Shown here one piece after another: positions 34,195-43,151 of a DNA stretch of 52,534 bases; the first letter of the stretch is position 1, and each line of letters starts with the position of its first letter. The DNA is from an uncultured bacterium (GTDB lineage: Bacteria; Bacillota_I; Bacilli_A; RFN20; CAG-826): positions 1-52,534 of the forward strand of contig CASEVI010000006.1 of the NCBI GenBank assembly GCA_949291375.1. The letters run 5' to 3'. A model generated the notes under the pieces. The model was not told the DNA's origin. It did not search any database and saw only the letters and a list, made by a program, of their open reading frames with translations. A program made the position numbers and the translations under genes.

Positions 34195-35496
34195 ATGAAT
34201 ATTGAAGAAATTATTGAGAAAAAAAGAGATGGGTTTGAATTAAACCGTGATGAAATTCGTTATTTTATCAAAGGTTATGTTGCTAATGAAATTCCGGATT
34301 ATCAAGCAAGTGCTTTATTAATGGCTATTTATATTCGTGGAATGAATAAAAAAGAAATCGGTATTTTAACCGATGAAATGCGTATTTCTGGTGAGGTTTG
34401 GGATTTAAGCAGTATTCCTGGATTAAAATTAGATAAACACTCAACCGGTGGAGTTGGTGATAAAGTCTCTCTTGTTTTGGGGCCAATGGTTGCTTCTTGT
34501 GGTGGAAAATTAGCTAAAATGAGCGGCCGTGGTTTAGGGCATACTGGTGGAACATTAGATAAACTTGAATCTATCCCAAATTTCAATATTTATGAAAATT
34601 ACGAAGAATTTAAAACTCAAATTGATAAAATTGGGATGGCTATAATTGGTCAAGATAAAGAAATCGACCCTGCCGATAAAAAACTTTACGCTTTAAGAGA
34701 TGTTACCGGAACTGTTTCTTCAATTCCTTTAATTGCAAGTTCAATTATGTCAAAAAAACTTGCAAGTGGAGCTGATTGCATACTTTTAGATGTTAAATAT
34801 GGAAGTGGTGCGTTTATGAAGACTATTGAAGATGCTAAAAAATTAGCTCAAACAATGGTTGATATAGGAAAAGAATTAAACAAAGATGTTCGTGCTGAAA
34901 TAACGGACATGGATCAACCTTTAGGTTTTGCGATTGGTAATAATTTAGAAGTTAAAGAAGTAATTGATACTTTAAAAGGACATGGACCTAAGGATTTAAT
35001 CGAACTTTGCCTTTCAAGTGGCTCAATTATGCTCCAACAAGGAAAAATTTTTGATAATGAAAAAGATGCGAGAAATGCGTTAATTGAAAATATCAATAAT
35101 GGAAAAGCATTTGAAAAATTTAAAGAATTTGTCAGAGCACAAAAAGGTGATGTAAGTTATATTGAACATCCAGAAAAATTCCCTGTTGCTAAAAATATAA
35201 TTAAGATTAATTCTATTAGATCTGGTTTTGTTAATAAAATCAATGCTTTAGCAATAGGAAAAGGATCTATGGAACTTGGTGGCGGAAGAGAAAAACTCGA
35301 TGATGTTATTGATATGTCCGCTGGTATCGTTTTAAATAAAAAGATTGGTGATCAAGTAAAAGAAGGAGAACTCTTAGCAACTTTATATACTAATAAAGAA
35401 AATTTTGAGAAAGTAAAAGAAGACGTTTTAAACGCCTTCTTGATAGAAGATTCTTTTGATGAAAGCAATGTTTCTAAGAAAATATTAATTGATTAG
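34195..35496 (+). CDS. pdp: pyrimidine-nucleoside phosphorylase
   Basis: This 433-residue protein has the DKHSTGGVGDKVSL phosphate-binding block near residue 80, the KMSGRGLGHTGGTLDKLE signature near 110, and VKYGSGAFM. It converts uridine, thymidine or deoxyuridine and phosphate to base and (deoxy)ribose-1-phosphate. Length matches Geobacillus Pdp. It has its own SD GAGG and -10 box. It converges with rarA 14 nt away. Distinguishing it from thymidine phosphorylase (deoA) is not certain, but the Firmicute form is usually Pdp. Confidence 0.93.
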   Translation: MNIEEIIEKKRDGFELNRDEIRYFIKGYVANEIPDYQASALLMAIYIRGMNKKEIGILTDEMRISGEVWDLSSIPGLKLDKHSTGGVGDKVSLVLGPMVASCGGKLAKMSGRGLGHTGGTLDKLESIPNFNIYENYEEFKTQIDKIGMAIIGQDKEIDPADKKLYALRDVTGTVSSIPLIASSIMSKKLASGADCILLDVKYGSGAFMKTIEDAKKLAQTMVDIGKELNKDVRAEITDMDQPLGFAIGNNLEVKEVIDTLKGHGPKDLIELCLSSGSIMLQQGKIFDNEKDARNALIENINNGKAFEKFKEFVRAQKGDVSYIEHPEKFPVAKNIIKINSIRSGFVNKINALAIGKGSMELGGGREKLDDVIDMSAGIVLNKKIGDQVKEGELLATLYTNKENFEKVKEDVLNAFLIEDSFDESNVSKKILID

Positions 35497-35510
35497 TAAA
35501 TATTTAGTAT

Positions 35511-36794
35511 TTATTTATTGTTTTTCGAGTATATTTCTTTTATCATTTTTACATTAGAAGAACGAACAACTTTTTCTAATTTAGCATAATTATCATTAAG
35601 TGCTTTTTCATAAGATGAAGAAGCATTTTTATTTGGTTTATAAAATCTAGCATTTTTTAAAATTTCAGGTAAATATTGTAAATGTACCCATACGTCAGGC
35701 ATGTCATAAGGATATTTATCTTCTTCTTTTACATTAACTGGTGTGAATTTTAAATAATCTAAGACAGGCAAAGGTTTATTTTTAGCCATATCCATAGCTT
35801 CATACATAGCTGAACAGGCAGCTTTTGATTTTGGAGATAAACATAAATCGACAATCGCAACTGATAAAGGAATAATTGCTTCAGGAAAACCAACATATTC
35901 TGCGCTATCTACCGCTATTTTTGTTCTCATGCATGCTTGTGGATTAGCAATTCCTATATCTTCATATGCAGTTACTAAAAGTCGTCTTGTTAAACTTTGT
36001 AAATCGTTAGAGATACATAATCTAGCTGCATAATATAAAGCAGCATTTACATCGCTTCCTCTTATAGATTTTTGCATAGCAGAAACACTGTCATAATGCA
36101 TATCTTCATCTTTATCGGTTAAAAGATTTGAAACTTTCAAAATTTTTTTAACCATTTCTAAAGATATATAATTATTTTTATAAGAAATAGATAAAATTTC
36201 TAAATAATTTAAAGCAAAACGAAAATCTCCACCCGAAGCAGTTGCAATATATTTTAAAGCATCATCGTCAATGGTTAGTTTATTATCATAACCATTTTTA
36301 TTAGATATGGCTTTTTTTAATCCTTCGACAATATCTTCTTCGCTAAGTGGTTTAACTTCTAAAAGATGAACCCTACTTCTAATAGCTCGATTAATTGAAA
36401 TATACGGATTAGCAGTAGTAGCCCCGATTAAATATATAGTTCCATCTTCAACAAATGGTAATAAAATGTCTTGCTTATCTTTATTTATGCGATGAATCTC
36501 GTCTATTATAATTATTGTTGGATCATAAAACTTTGCTTCTGCAATAGCTTCTTCAATATCTTTTTTATTAGATGTTACTGCATTAAGTTTAATTAAGTGT
36601 GCATTTAAAGAATGAGCATATGCTTCAGCAATTGTTGTTTTACCTGTTCCTGGGGGGCCATAAAGAATAAAAGAAATAGGAGTTTTCGCATTTACAGAAT
36701 TTCTTAAAAATCCATTTTCTCCAACTAAATCTTTTTGACCGATAATTTCATCAAGATTATTCGGTCTTATTCTAAATGCTAAAGGCTTATTCAT
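35511..36794 (-). CDS. rarA: replication-associated recombination protein RarA/MgsA
   Basis: This 427-residue AAA+ ATPase has LAFRIRPNNLDEIIGQ at the N-terminus, Walker A GPPGTGKTT near residue 46, Walker B IIIIDEIHR near 96 and the sensor ATTANPY. The C-terminal SSB-binding/tetramerisation domain is conserved (SMYEAMD-type LMDMAKN, PYDMPD). It acts at stalled replication forks. A -10 box TATAAT (minus strand, 36803-36808) is 8 nt before the ATG, without a ribosome site. Length is normal. Confidence 0.94.
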   Translation of the reverse strand: MNKPLAFRIRPNNLDEIIGQKDLVGENGFLRNSVNAKTPISFILYGPPGTGKTTIAEAYAHSLNAHLIKLNAVTSNKKDIEEAIAEAKFYDPTIIIIDEIHRINKDKQDILLPFVEDGTIYLIGATTANPYISINRAIRSRVHLLEVKPLSEEDIVEGLKKAISNKNGYDNKLTIDDDALKYIATASGGDFRFALNYLEILSISYKNNYISLEMVKKILKVSNLLTDKDEDMHYDSVSAMQKSIRGSDVNAALYYAARLCISNDLQSLTRRLLVTAYEDIGIANPQACMRTKIAVDSAEYVGFPEAIIPLSVAIVDLCLSPKSKAACSAMYEAMDMAKNKPLPVLDYLKFTPVNVKEEDKYPYDMPDVWVHLQYLPEILKNARFYKPNKNASSSYEKALNDNYAKLEKVVRSSNVKMIKEIYSKNNK

Positions 36795-36846
36795 ATATTT
36801 AAATTATATAGGAATTTAATTAAAAATGTATTAATATTAATGAGCA
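36795..36846. promoter_or_regulatory. 52-nt divergent rarA/dtd promoter region
   Basis: rarA: TATAAT at 36803-36808 (minus strand), 8 nt before its ATG. dtd: TAATAT (36832-36837) or TATTAA (36835-36840), 6-9 nt before its ATG at 36847. Neither gene has a clear Shine-Dalgarno. Confidence 0.45.
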
Positions 36847-37296
36847 ATGAAAGTACTTATTCAACGTGTTTTAAATGCCAATGTTAAGATAGATGGTAAA
36901 TTAATTAATGAAATTTCTAAAGGTTATTTACTTTTAGTTTCTTTTACTAATGGCGATAATGAAGAAATTGTTAATAAAATCGCTCAAAAAATATGCAATT
37001 TACGTATATTTGAAGATGAAAATGGAAAGACAAATTTATCTTTAAAAGATGTAAATGGAGAAATTTTATCAATCTCCCAATTTACTTTATATGCAGATAT
37101 CAAAAAAGGAAATCGACCTTCATTTATTAACTCTTTAAAGCCTGATGAAGCTAATATTTTGTATTATAAATTTAATGATAAAGTTAGAGAATTAGGCTTT
37201 AGTGTAAAAGAAGGTGTTTTTGGAGCTGATATGAAAATCAGCTTGATAAATGATGGACCTTTTACAATTATGGTTGATTCTAAGGAGATTCTTTAA
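36847..37296 (+). CDS. dtd: D-aminoacyl-tRNA deacylase
   Basis: This 149-residue Dtd removes D-amino acids and glycine wrongly attached to tRNA. The N-terminal MKVLIQRVLNANVKIDGK, SQFTLYAD near residue 78 (catalytic Thr) and the cross-subunit motif near the C-terminus are visible; the last reads GPFT rather than the usual GPVT. Length is standard. It lies 2 nt before the next coding frame, so dtd and mnmA form an operon. Confidence 0.93.
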   Translation: MKVLIQRVLNANVKIDGKLINEISKGYLLLVSFTNGDNEEIVNKIAQKICNLRIFEDENGKTNLSLKDVNGEILSISQFTLYADIKKGNRPSFINSLKPDEANILYYKFNDKVRELGFSVKEGVFGADMKISLINDGPFTIMVDSKEIL

Positions 37297-37298
37297 TT

Positions 37299-38429
37299 AT
37301 GAAAGTAATGTTAGGTCTTAGTGGCGGGGTTGATAGTGCTGTCGCTGCTTATTTATTAAAAAAACAGGGCTATGAAGTAATTTGTTGTTTTATGAGAAAT
37401 TGGGACTCTTTAGCAAATAATGATTATTTAGGAAATCCAACCATTGATAATAATATTTGCCCTCAAGAACAAGATTTCTTAGATGCAAAAGATGTAGCTG
37501 ATAGATTAGGCTTGTCTCTTTTAAGAATTGATTATATTAAGGAATATTGGGATCATGTTTTTTCTTATTTTATAGAAGAATATAAGAAGGGGAGAACTCC
37601 AAATCCTGATATTTTCTGCAATAAATACATTAAGTTTGGCCCATTTATTGATTTTGCTAAGAAAAATGGTTGCGAAATGATTGCGATGGGTCATTATGCA
37701 AAAAGAGTTGATAAAGATGGAAAAACTTATTTATATAAAGCTTTTGATAAAAGTAAAGATCAATCTTATTTTTTGAGTCAAATAAGTAGTGAACAATTAA
37801 AATTCTCATTATTTCCTTTAGGTGATATAACAAAAAAAGAAGTAAGAAAAATAGCCATAGAACAAAATTTAGTTTCTGTAGAATATAAAAAAGATTCGAC
37901 AGGAATTTGTTTTATTGGAGAAAGAAATTTTAAAGAGTTTTTGAAAAATTATATTCCTGCGCAGAAAGGAAAAATTATTGAAATAAATAGTGGGAAAGTT
38001 TTAGGTGAACATGAAGGAGTTTATTATTATACTATTGGTCAAAGAAAAGGACTTGGAATAGGTGGTATTAAAGGATTGGATTCTCATGGTTTCTTTGTTT
38101 GTAAAAAAGATGTTAAAAATAACATTTTATATGTTGCAAAAGATAAAGAAGATGAACACTTATTTACAGACGAGGCAATTATTACTTCAATGAATTATTT
38201 TAATGAAAAAATAAAAGATGGCGAACATTTAATGGTAAAATTTCGTTATCGTCAAGATGATCATGGTGTTACATGCTATAATTTAGAAGATGGGAACATT
38301 AAGTTAGTTTATGATAAGCCATATAAAGCCGTTACTCCTGGTCAAGCATGTGTTTTTTATAAAGGTGAAGAATGTGTCGGCGGCGGATTGATTGATCATA
38401 TTTTTTATAAAGGAAAGGTTAAAGATTAA
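37299..38429 (+). CDS. mnmA: tRNA-specific 2-thiouridylase MnmA
   Basis: This 376-residue MnmA makes s2U34 in tRNA Lys, Glu and Gln. It has the PP-loop GLSGGVDSAV near the start, PNPDIFCNKYIKF (first catalytic Cys), DQSYFLSQ and STGICFIGERNF (second catalytic Cys, near residue 205). The C-terminal barrel ends GQACVFYKGEECVGGGLI. The ribosome site AAGGAG is in the end of dtd. The start ATG 37299 is clear. Confidence 0.95.
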   Translation: MKVMLGLSGGVDSAVAAYLLKKQGYEVICCFMRNWDSLANNDYLGNPTIDNNICPQEQDFLDAKDVADRLGLSLLRIDYIKEYWDHVFSYFIEEYKKGRTPNPDIFCNKYIKFGPFIDFAKKNGCEMIAMGHYAKRVDKDGKTYLYKAFDKSKDQSYFLSQISSEQLKFSLFPLGDITKKEVRKIAIEQNLVSVEYKKDSTGICFIGERNFKEFLKNYIPAQKGKIIEINSGKVLGEHEGVYYYTIGQRKGLGIGGIKGLDSHGFFVCKKDVKNNILYVAKDKEDEHLFTDEAIITSMNYFNEKIKDGEHLMVKFRYRQDDHGVTCYNLEDGNIKLVYDKPYKAVTPGQACVFYKGEECVGGGLIDHIFYKGKVKD

Positions 38430-38432
38430 AAA

Positions 38433-38999
38433 ATGAAAAGTATATTTTTTAGAGTTATAACAATTGTAGGTACTTTAATTGCTTTTGCTATTTCTTTAGT
38501 ATTGCTTTTTACTTTAGACTTTGAAGCTCATCATTTACTTGATAATGGCGATTATATTGTTAGTTTAATTAATGGAAAAACTGCTATTTTTGGTGGTAAT
38601 TCTGTTATTTTAAGAGGTAATTATATCGGGAATGAATTAGTTTTAGATACTTCTAGATTTATAATTGCTAGTTTTGCATTTGATTATTTAACTGTCATTG
38701 GCTTAGTTATAAATATTTTATCTTTAATATTTATGATTTTTTATTTTAATAGACAAATTATTTTGCTTATAACAACGATTATTAATGCTCTTTCATTGGT
38801 ATTTTTGGCTTTTGAGCCTCAATTTTTTCTATTAGTTAATAGCGGAAAAAGATTTTATAATTTAATTTATTCAACAGAAAATAATAATTCGATTATCTCT
38901 ATAGGAATTATTGTTTTTATCATTATTAATGGGATTATCGATGTTTTTTATTTAATTAGAGCAATTGCGTTATTTAAAAACAAAGTTGTTGTTGAATAA
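38433..38999 (+). CDS. hypothetical four-helix membrane protein
   Basis: This 188-residue protein has four likely transmembrane helices: about 5-28, 72-100, 108-133 and 152-182. Between helices 1 and 2 lies a short extracytoplasmic region containing GNSVILRGNYIGN. I recognise no family. It follows mnmA by 3 nt, probably in the same operon; the dtd-mnmA-membrane-protein unit ends just before the alaS promoter. No catalytic or binding motif is visible. Confidence 0.7.
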   Translation: MKSIFFRVITIVGTLIAFAISLVLLFTLDFEAHHLLDNGDYIVSLINGKTAIFGGNSVILRGNYIGNELVLDTSRFIIASFAFDYLTVIGLVINILSLIFMIFYFNRQIILLITTIINALSLVFLAFEPQFFLLVNSGKRFYNLIYSTENNNSIISIGIIVFIIINGIIDVFYLIRAIALFKNKVVVE

Positions 39000-39020
39000 T
39001 ATTATAGATTTTTCTATAAT
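38992..39020 (+). promoter_or_regulatory. alaS promoter
   Basis: TTGAAT (38992-38997), a 17-nt spacer and TATAAT (39015-39020) form a good promoter; its -35 lies in the last codons of the preceding gene. The -10 box is also within ATTATAGA-TTTT-TCTATAAT, a small terminator-like dyad. Confidence 0.65.
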
Positions 39021-39027
39021 CATAAAT

Positions 39028-39239
39028 CGAGGAAAAGAAAGATATTTTTTATATTTTAGAGAGAAGTTGTTTGGTGAAAAAACTTTATTAAAATTTATCT
39101 TAGCCACTTCCCATTAAAAAGGTTAAAAGCCTCGTTTTGTAAACGTAAATTACTTTAATTAAGTGCAAAATTTAATTTTGAAATAGGATGGTACCGCGAT
39201 AAATTCGTTCCTAAATATTTTATTATTTAGGATTTTTTT
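39028..39239 (+). promoter_or_regulatory. T-box riboswitch controlling alaS
   Basis: A full T-box leader. The Stem I base is CGAGG (39028-39032) with CCTCG (39130-39134). Within it are AGAGAGAAG and TTGGTG elements and a likely specifier GCC (39103-39105, followed by A), an alanine codon. A stem III-like CGTTT-TGT-AAACG lies at 39133-39145. The T-box AGGATGGTACCGCG is at 39185-39198, pairing AGGA with TCCT (antiterminator). The competing terminator pairs TCCTAAATA (39209-39217) with TATTTAGGA (39224-39232), then T7. Uncharged tRNA-Ala would stabilise the antiterminator and allow alaS expression. Confidence 0.92.
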
Positions 39240-39259
39240 ATTTTTAGGAGCATAAAGAT

Positions 39260-41857
39260 ATGAAAAAGTTAACTTCACAACAAATAAGAGAAACCTGGTT
39301 AAATTTCTTTAAAGAAAGAGGACACATGGTTGAACCAGGTGCAAGTTTAATTCCACATAATGATCCAACTTTACTTTGGATTAATGCAGGTGTTGCTGCT
39401 TTAAAAAAATATTTTGATGGAAGTGAAATTCCAGAATGCAAAAGAATTACAAATGTTCAAAAATGTATTAGAACAAATGATATTGATAACGTTGGGAGAA
39501 CTGCAAGACATCATACGTTCTTTGAAATGCTCGGTAATTTCTCAATTGGCGATTATTTTAGAAAAGAAATTATTGAATGGGCTTTTGATATTTTAACTAA
39601 CGATAAATATTTTGGATTAGATAAAGAAAAATTATATGTTACATATCATCCAAATGATTTAGAAACAAGAGAATTATGGATTAAACAAGGTTTATCTGTT
39701 GATCATTTAATTCCATTAGAAGGAAATTTCTGGCAAATTGGTGAAGGACCTTGTGGTCCAAACACCGAGGTATTTTATGATCGTGGTGAAAAATATGATC
39801 CTGAACATATCGGAATTGATTTACTTAAAAAAGATATGGAAAATGATCGATATATTGAAATTTGGGGTATAGTTTTCTCCCAATTTAATGCTGTGAATGG
39901 TGTTGATAGAAAAGATTATAAAGAATTGCCACATAAAAATATCGATACTGGTGCTGGATTAGAAAGGATCGCTTGTGTTTTACAAGAAACAGAAACTAAC
40001 TTTGAAACAGATCTTTTCATGCCTTATATTATTGAAACTAAAAAATTATGTAATAAACCATATGAAGGCAAATATTTAATGCCTTATAGAGTCATTGCTG
40101 ATCATATTAGAGCATGTACTTTTGCTTTAGCCGATGGAGAATTTTTCTCAAATGAAGGAAGAGGATATGTTTTAAGAAGACTTTTAAGAAGAGCTATGAG
40201 ATATGGACAAAAATTAGGTTTTCACGAACCATTTTTATATAAATTAGTACCCACTGTTATTGAAGTAATGAAAGGTTTTTACCCATATTTAATCGATAAG
40301 AAAGATTTCTTAATGAAAATTATTAAAGCAGAAGAAGAAAAATTTATTAAAACATTAAATAGCGGTGAAAATATTTTAAATGTAATGATTGAAGGAAAAA
40401 GAGAGTTATCAGGAGAAGATGCCTTTAAGCTTTATGATACTTATGGCTTCCCTATAGAATTAACTGTTGAAATCTGTCAAGACTGTGGTGTAAGTGTTGA
40501 TATTAATAAATTCCATGAATGCTTAAATAAACAAAAAGAATTAGCTAGAAATTCACGAAAAAACATCGAATCATTTAATAAACAATCAAAAGATTTATTA
40601 GATTTTTCTACCCCTTCAACATTTACTTATGATTATAAAGACTTAAATAGTAAAGTTATTGGTTTATTTAAAGATGGTGTTAAAATTGATTCAATTGAAG
40701 ATGAAGGTGATGTAATTTTTGAAAAAACTAACTTTTATGCTGAAATGGGTGGACAAGTCGCTGATACTGGCGTTATTGAAAATGATAATTTTAATGCTTT
40801 AGTTACAAACGTTATTAAAGCTCCAAACAAACAACATTTACATCATATTAAAGTTAAATATGGTAAATTATCATTAAATGACGAAGTTACTTTAAAAATC
40901 GATAAGGAAAGAAGAGCTGCAATCATGAGAAATCATAGTGCAACCCATCTTTTACAATCAGCTTTAATTAAATATGTTGGAAGTGATGTCAAACAAAAAG
41001 GTAGTTTTGTAAATGAAGAATATTTGCGTTTTGATTTTTCTCATTTTGAAAAGATTGATCAAGTCACTTTAAACAAAGTAGAAAAAGAAGTTAATAAATA
41101 TATTTCGATGATGATTGAAAATAAAACTTTAGAATTACCACTTGAAGAAGCTAGAAAAATTGGAGCTTTAGCTGAATTTGACGAAAAATATGGTGATTTA
41201 GTTAGAGTTGTTTGCTTTGGTGATGTTTCTAAAGAATTCTGTGGAGGCACTCATGTTAAAAATACTGCTGAAATAGGTTTATTTGTTATTAAGAGTGAGG
41301 AAAGTATTTCTGCTGGGGTTAGAAGAATTGAAGCAACGACTTCTTTAGAAGCTTATAAATATTTAAAACAAAAAGAAGAGTTATTAGGAGAAATTAGAAA
41401 TCAAATAGGTGTTAAATCTAATAATGAAATTACTCCTAGATTAAGTTCAATTAATAATGAAATGATTGAAGATAAAGAGTTAATTAAAAAATTAAATAAA
41501 GAAATTTTCGATTCTAAAGCAAATATAATCGTACCTTTAATTAAATCCGAAAATGAATTATCTTTTATCGTCCAATATTTTAATGGAGTTAATAGGGAAG
41601 GGTTAATTCATATTTTAGATACAATTAAGTCAAAAACCAGTAATTATTTAGTAGTTATTGCTGGTGACGAAAATGGTAAACATCCCTTAATTGTTGGCGT
41701 TGGTAAAGAATTAATATCTAACGGCGTTAAAGCTGGAGATGTTTTAAAGAAGGTTGCTTTTGTCTGCGGGGGAAATGGAGGCGGAAAACCTGATCGTGCT
41801 CAAGGTAATATTGAAAATATTGAAAAATTTAAATTTAAAGAAGAAGATTTAAAATAA
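39260..41857 (+). CDS. alaS: alanyl-tRNA synthetase
   Basis: This 865-residue AlaRS has the class II motifs near the N-terminus (RHHTFFEMLGNFSIGDYF and the late RRAMRYG), the editing domain with HSATHLLQSAL near residue 558 and CGGTHV near 659 (zinc-binding Cys and His), and the C-Ala domain ending CGGNGGGKPDRAQG. It charges tRNA-Ala and clears Ser/Gly mistakes. The ribosome site TAGGAG is fine. The gene abuts ruvX directly. Expression is T-box-controlled. Confidence 0.97.
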   Translation: MKKLTSQQIRETWLNFFKERGHMVEPGASLIPHNDPTLLWINAGVAALKKYFDGSEIPECKRITNVQKCIRTNDIDNVGRTARHHTFFEMLGNFSIGDYFRKEIIEWAFDILTNDKYFGLDKEKLYVTYHPNDLETRELWIKQGLSVDHLIPLEGNFWQIGEGPCGPNTEVFYDRGEKYDPEHIGIDLLKKDMENDRYIEIWGIVFSQFNAVNGVDRKDYKELPHKNIDTGAGLERIACVLQETETNFETDLFMPYIIETKKLCNKPYEGKYLMPYRVIADHIRACTFALADGEFFSNEGRGYVLRRLLRRAMRYGQKLGFHEPFLYKLVPTVIEVMKGFYPYLIDKKDFLMKIIKAEEEKFIKTLNSGENILNVMIEGKRELSGEDAFKLYDTYGFPIELTVEICQDCGVSVDINKFHECLNKQKELARNSRKNIESFNKQSKDLLDFSTPSTFTYDYKDLNSKVIGLFKDGVKIDSIEDEGDVIFEKTNFYAEMGGQVADTGVIENDNFNALVTNVIKAPNKQHLHHIKVKYGKLSLNDEVTLKIDKERRAAIMRNHSATHLLQSALIKYVGSDVKQKGSFVNEEYLRFDFSHFEKIDQVTLNKVEKEVNKYISMMIENKTLELPLEEARKIGALAEFDEKYGDLVRVVCFGDVSKEFCGGTHVKNTAEIGLFVIKSEESISAGVRRIEATTSLEAYKYLKQKEELLGEIRNQIGVKSNNEITPRLSSINNEMIEDKELIKKLNKEIFDSKANIIVPLIKSENELSFIVQYFNGVNREGLIHILDTIKSKTSNYLVVIAGDENGKHPLIVGVGKELISNGVKAGDVLKKVAFVCGGNGGGKPDRAQGNIENIEKFKFKEEDLK

Positions 41858-42292
41858 ATGGAAAAATATATTGGATTAGATTTAGGGACAACAACTTTAG
41901 GAATTGTTTATAGTGATAGTTTAGGAATCATTCATAATTATGAAAATTTTGTTTTTGAAAAAGGGAATTATAAAAAAGCAAGAGAACACTTGGTTGAAGT
42001 CATTAAGAATTTAAATATAAGCAAAATTGTTATAGGTTTACCTTTACAAATAGATAGAGAAGAAGGTGAACGTTGCAAATCTGTTCGTCGATTTGCTAAT
42101 GATGTATTAAAATTAGATAATTCTATAGAATTCATTTATTTTGATGAATCATATTCAACTTTTGAAGCTAAAGAAAGATTGATTGCTTCTGGGGCAAAAA
42201 AAGATGAAATTAAACAAAATATTGATATGATGAGCGCAAATATTATATTAGAAGATTATTTAAGGAGTCAAAATGGCAAAAATATTAGATGA
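41858..42292 (+). CDS. ruvX: Holliday junction resolvase-like RuvX/YqgF
   Basis: This 144-residue protein of the RNase H-like YqgF/YrrK family has YIGLDLGTTTLGIVYS (first catalytic Asp), VIGLPLQIDREEGERCKSVRRFA and IYFDESYSTFEA (acidic residues). The E. coli form is implicated in pre-16S rRNA processing. Position after alaS is the common Firmicute order. It starts with no gap after alaS, and its end overlaps the DUF1292 gene by 20 nt, which suggests coupling. Confidence 0.93.
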   Translation: MEKYIGLDLGTTTLGIVYSDSLGIIHNYENFVFEKGNYKKAREHLVEVIKNLNISKIVIGLPLQIDREEGERCKSVRRFANDVLKLDNSIEFIYFDESYSTFEAKERLIASGAKKDEIKQNIDMMSANIILEDYLRSQNGKNIR

Positions 42293-42542
42293 TAATGAGA
42301 TTCAAATCTTTGATGATGAAGGTAATGAATATTTATATAATATCCTTTTTACTTATGAAAACAAGGAAAGAGGGGCTGAATACGTATTCGTCTATAATCC
42401 TATAAAACCAAGTGATGTCTATGTTATGAAATATAACGATCAAGGTGAACTTTTTGAAGTTACTGATGAAGAAGAACTTGAAGAAGCTGATGAAGTTTTA
42501 GGAGCTTATGAAGAAGATCCAAAAATTAATGACATTAAATAA
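42273..42542 (+). CDS. DUF1292 (YrzB-like) protein
   Basis: This 89-residue acidic protein of the DUF1292 family shows IQIFDDEGNEYLYNILFTYEN, the YVFVYN core and an acidic C-terminus (EELEEADEV). It is found between ruvX and greA or mltG in most Firmicutes; function unknown. It has AAGGAG inside ruvX and an ATG at 42273, so it is separate from ruvX though overlapping it by 20 nt. Confidence 0.9.
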   Translation: MAKILDDNEIQIFDDEGNEYLYNILFTYENKERGAEYVFVYNPIKPSDVYVMKYNDQGELFEVTDEEELEEADEVLGAYEEDPKINDIK

Positions 42543-42597
42543 TGGTATTTAAAGCAAATTATGATAAAATATTTGAGCAATTAGTGAGGATTAATAT

Positions 42598-43080
42598 ATG
42601 GTAAATTCAAAAGATTTGATCTTAACACAAGAAGGTGTAGAAAATTTAAAGAAAGAATATAGGCATCTTTTAGATGTTGAGCGTCCTGCAGTTATTGAAC
42701 AACTCCAAAACGCAAGAGCAATGGGTGACCTTTCCGAAAACGCAGATTATGATGCAGCAAGAAATAAACAAGCAGAAATTGAGGGTCGTATTAAAGAAAT
42801 TGAAGCTATTTTAGCTGATGCAAAAATTATAGCTGATAATAAAAAAGCTAGAGAAGTAAAAGTTTCAAACACAGTTACTTATAAAGATTTAACAACCGGG
42901 GAAGTTGATACAGTAAAAATCGTTTCTTCTATTGAATCTGATCCACTTACTGATTTAAACAATAAGAAAATTTCTAACGTTTGTGCTTTAGGCACTGCTT
43001 TAATTGGCCATACAGTCGGTGATAAAGTTACTGTTAAAGCTGTTAAACCTTACGATGTTGAAATTGTCGAAATTAAATAA
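42598..43080 (+). CDS. greA: transcription elongation factor GreA
   Basis: This 160-residue GreA has an N-terminal coiled coil (LILTQEGVENLKKEYRHLL, then GDLSENADYDAAR with the two acidic tip residues that stimulate RNA polymerase cleavage) and a C-terminal FKBP-like domain (ALGTALIGHTVGDKVTVKA). It rescues backtracked RNA polymerase. TAAAAT at 42565-42570 is a possible -10 box, followed by a GTGAGG ribosome site. The gene is followed by a terminator-like hairpin that also covers the comEA ribosome site. Confidence 0.96.
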   Translation: MVNSKDLILTQEGVENLKKEYRHLLDVERPAVIEQLQNARAMGDLSENADYDAARNKQAEIEGRIKEIEAILADAKIIADNKKAREVKVSNTVTYKDLTTGEVDTVKIVSSIESDPLTDLNNKKISNVCALGTALIGHTVGDKVTVKAVKPYDVEIVEIK

Positions 43081-43097
43081 TTAATAAAAATTCAAAA

Positions 43098-43134
43098 AAA
43101 GTGAATATTAAACCTCCTTTATAGCATTCTTGTA
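43098..43134 (+). repeat. bipartite intergenic motif, copy 2
   Basis: AAAGTGAATA (43098-43107), 15 nt, AGCATTCTTGTA (43123-43134). The right block forms the loop of the hairpin between greA and comEA. The other copies are at 5172-5207 and, inverted, 52349-52385. Confidence 0.6.
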
Positions 43135-43151
43135 TATAAAGGAGGTTTTTT
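43110..43151 (+). terminator. hairpin: greA terminator that also covers the comEA ribosome site
   Basis: AAACCTCCTTTATA (43110-43123) pairs perfectly over 14 bp with TATAAAGGAGGTTT (43135-43148), loop GCATTCTTGTA, followed by more T to give TTTTTT (43146-43151). It has the form of an intrinsic terminator. The right arm contains AAAGGAGG (43138-43145), the Shine-Dalgarno for the ATG at 43152, so any read-through mRNA would have that site buried. Confidence 0.8.

Noticed and set aside
34329-34586. Minus-strand open frame inside the pyrimidine-nucleoside phosphorylase gene
   Set aside because: A frame mirrored from a conserved coding region, without start signal or family match; the same applies to the other antisense frames.
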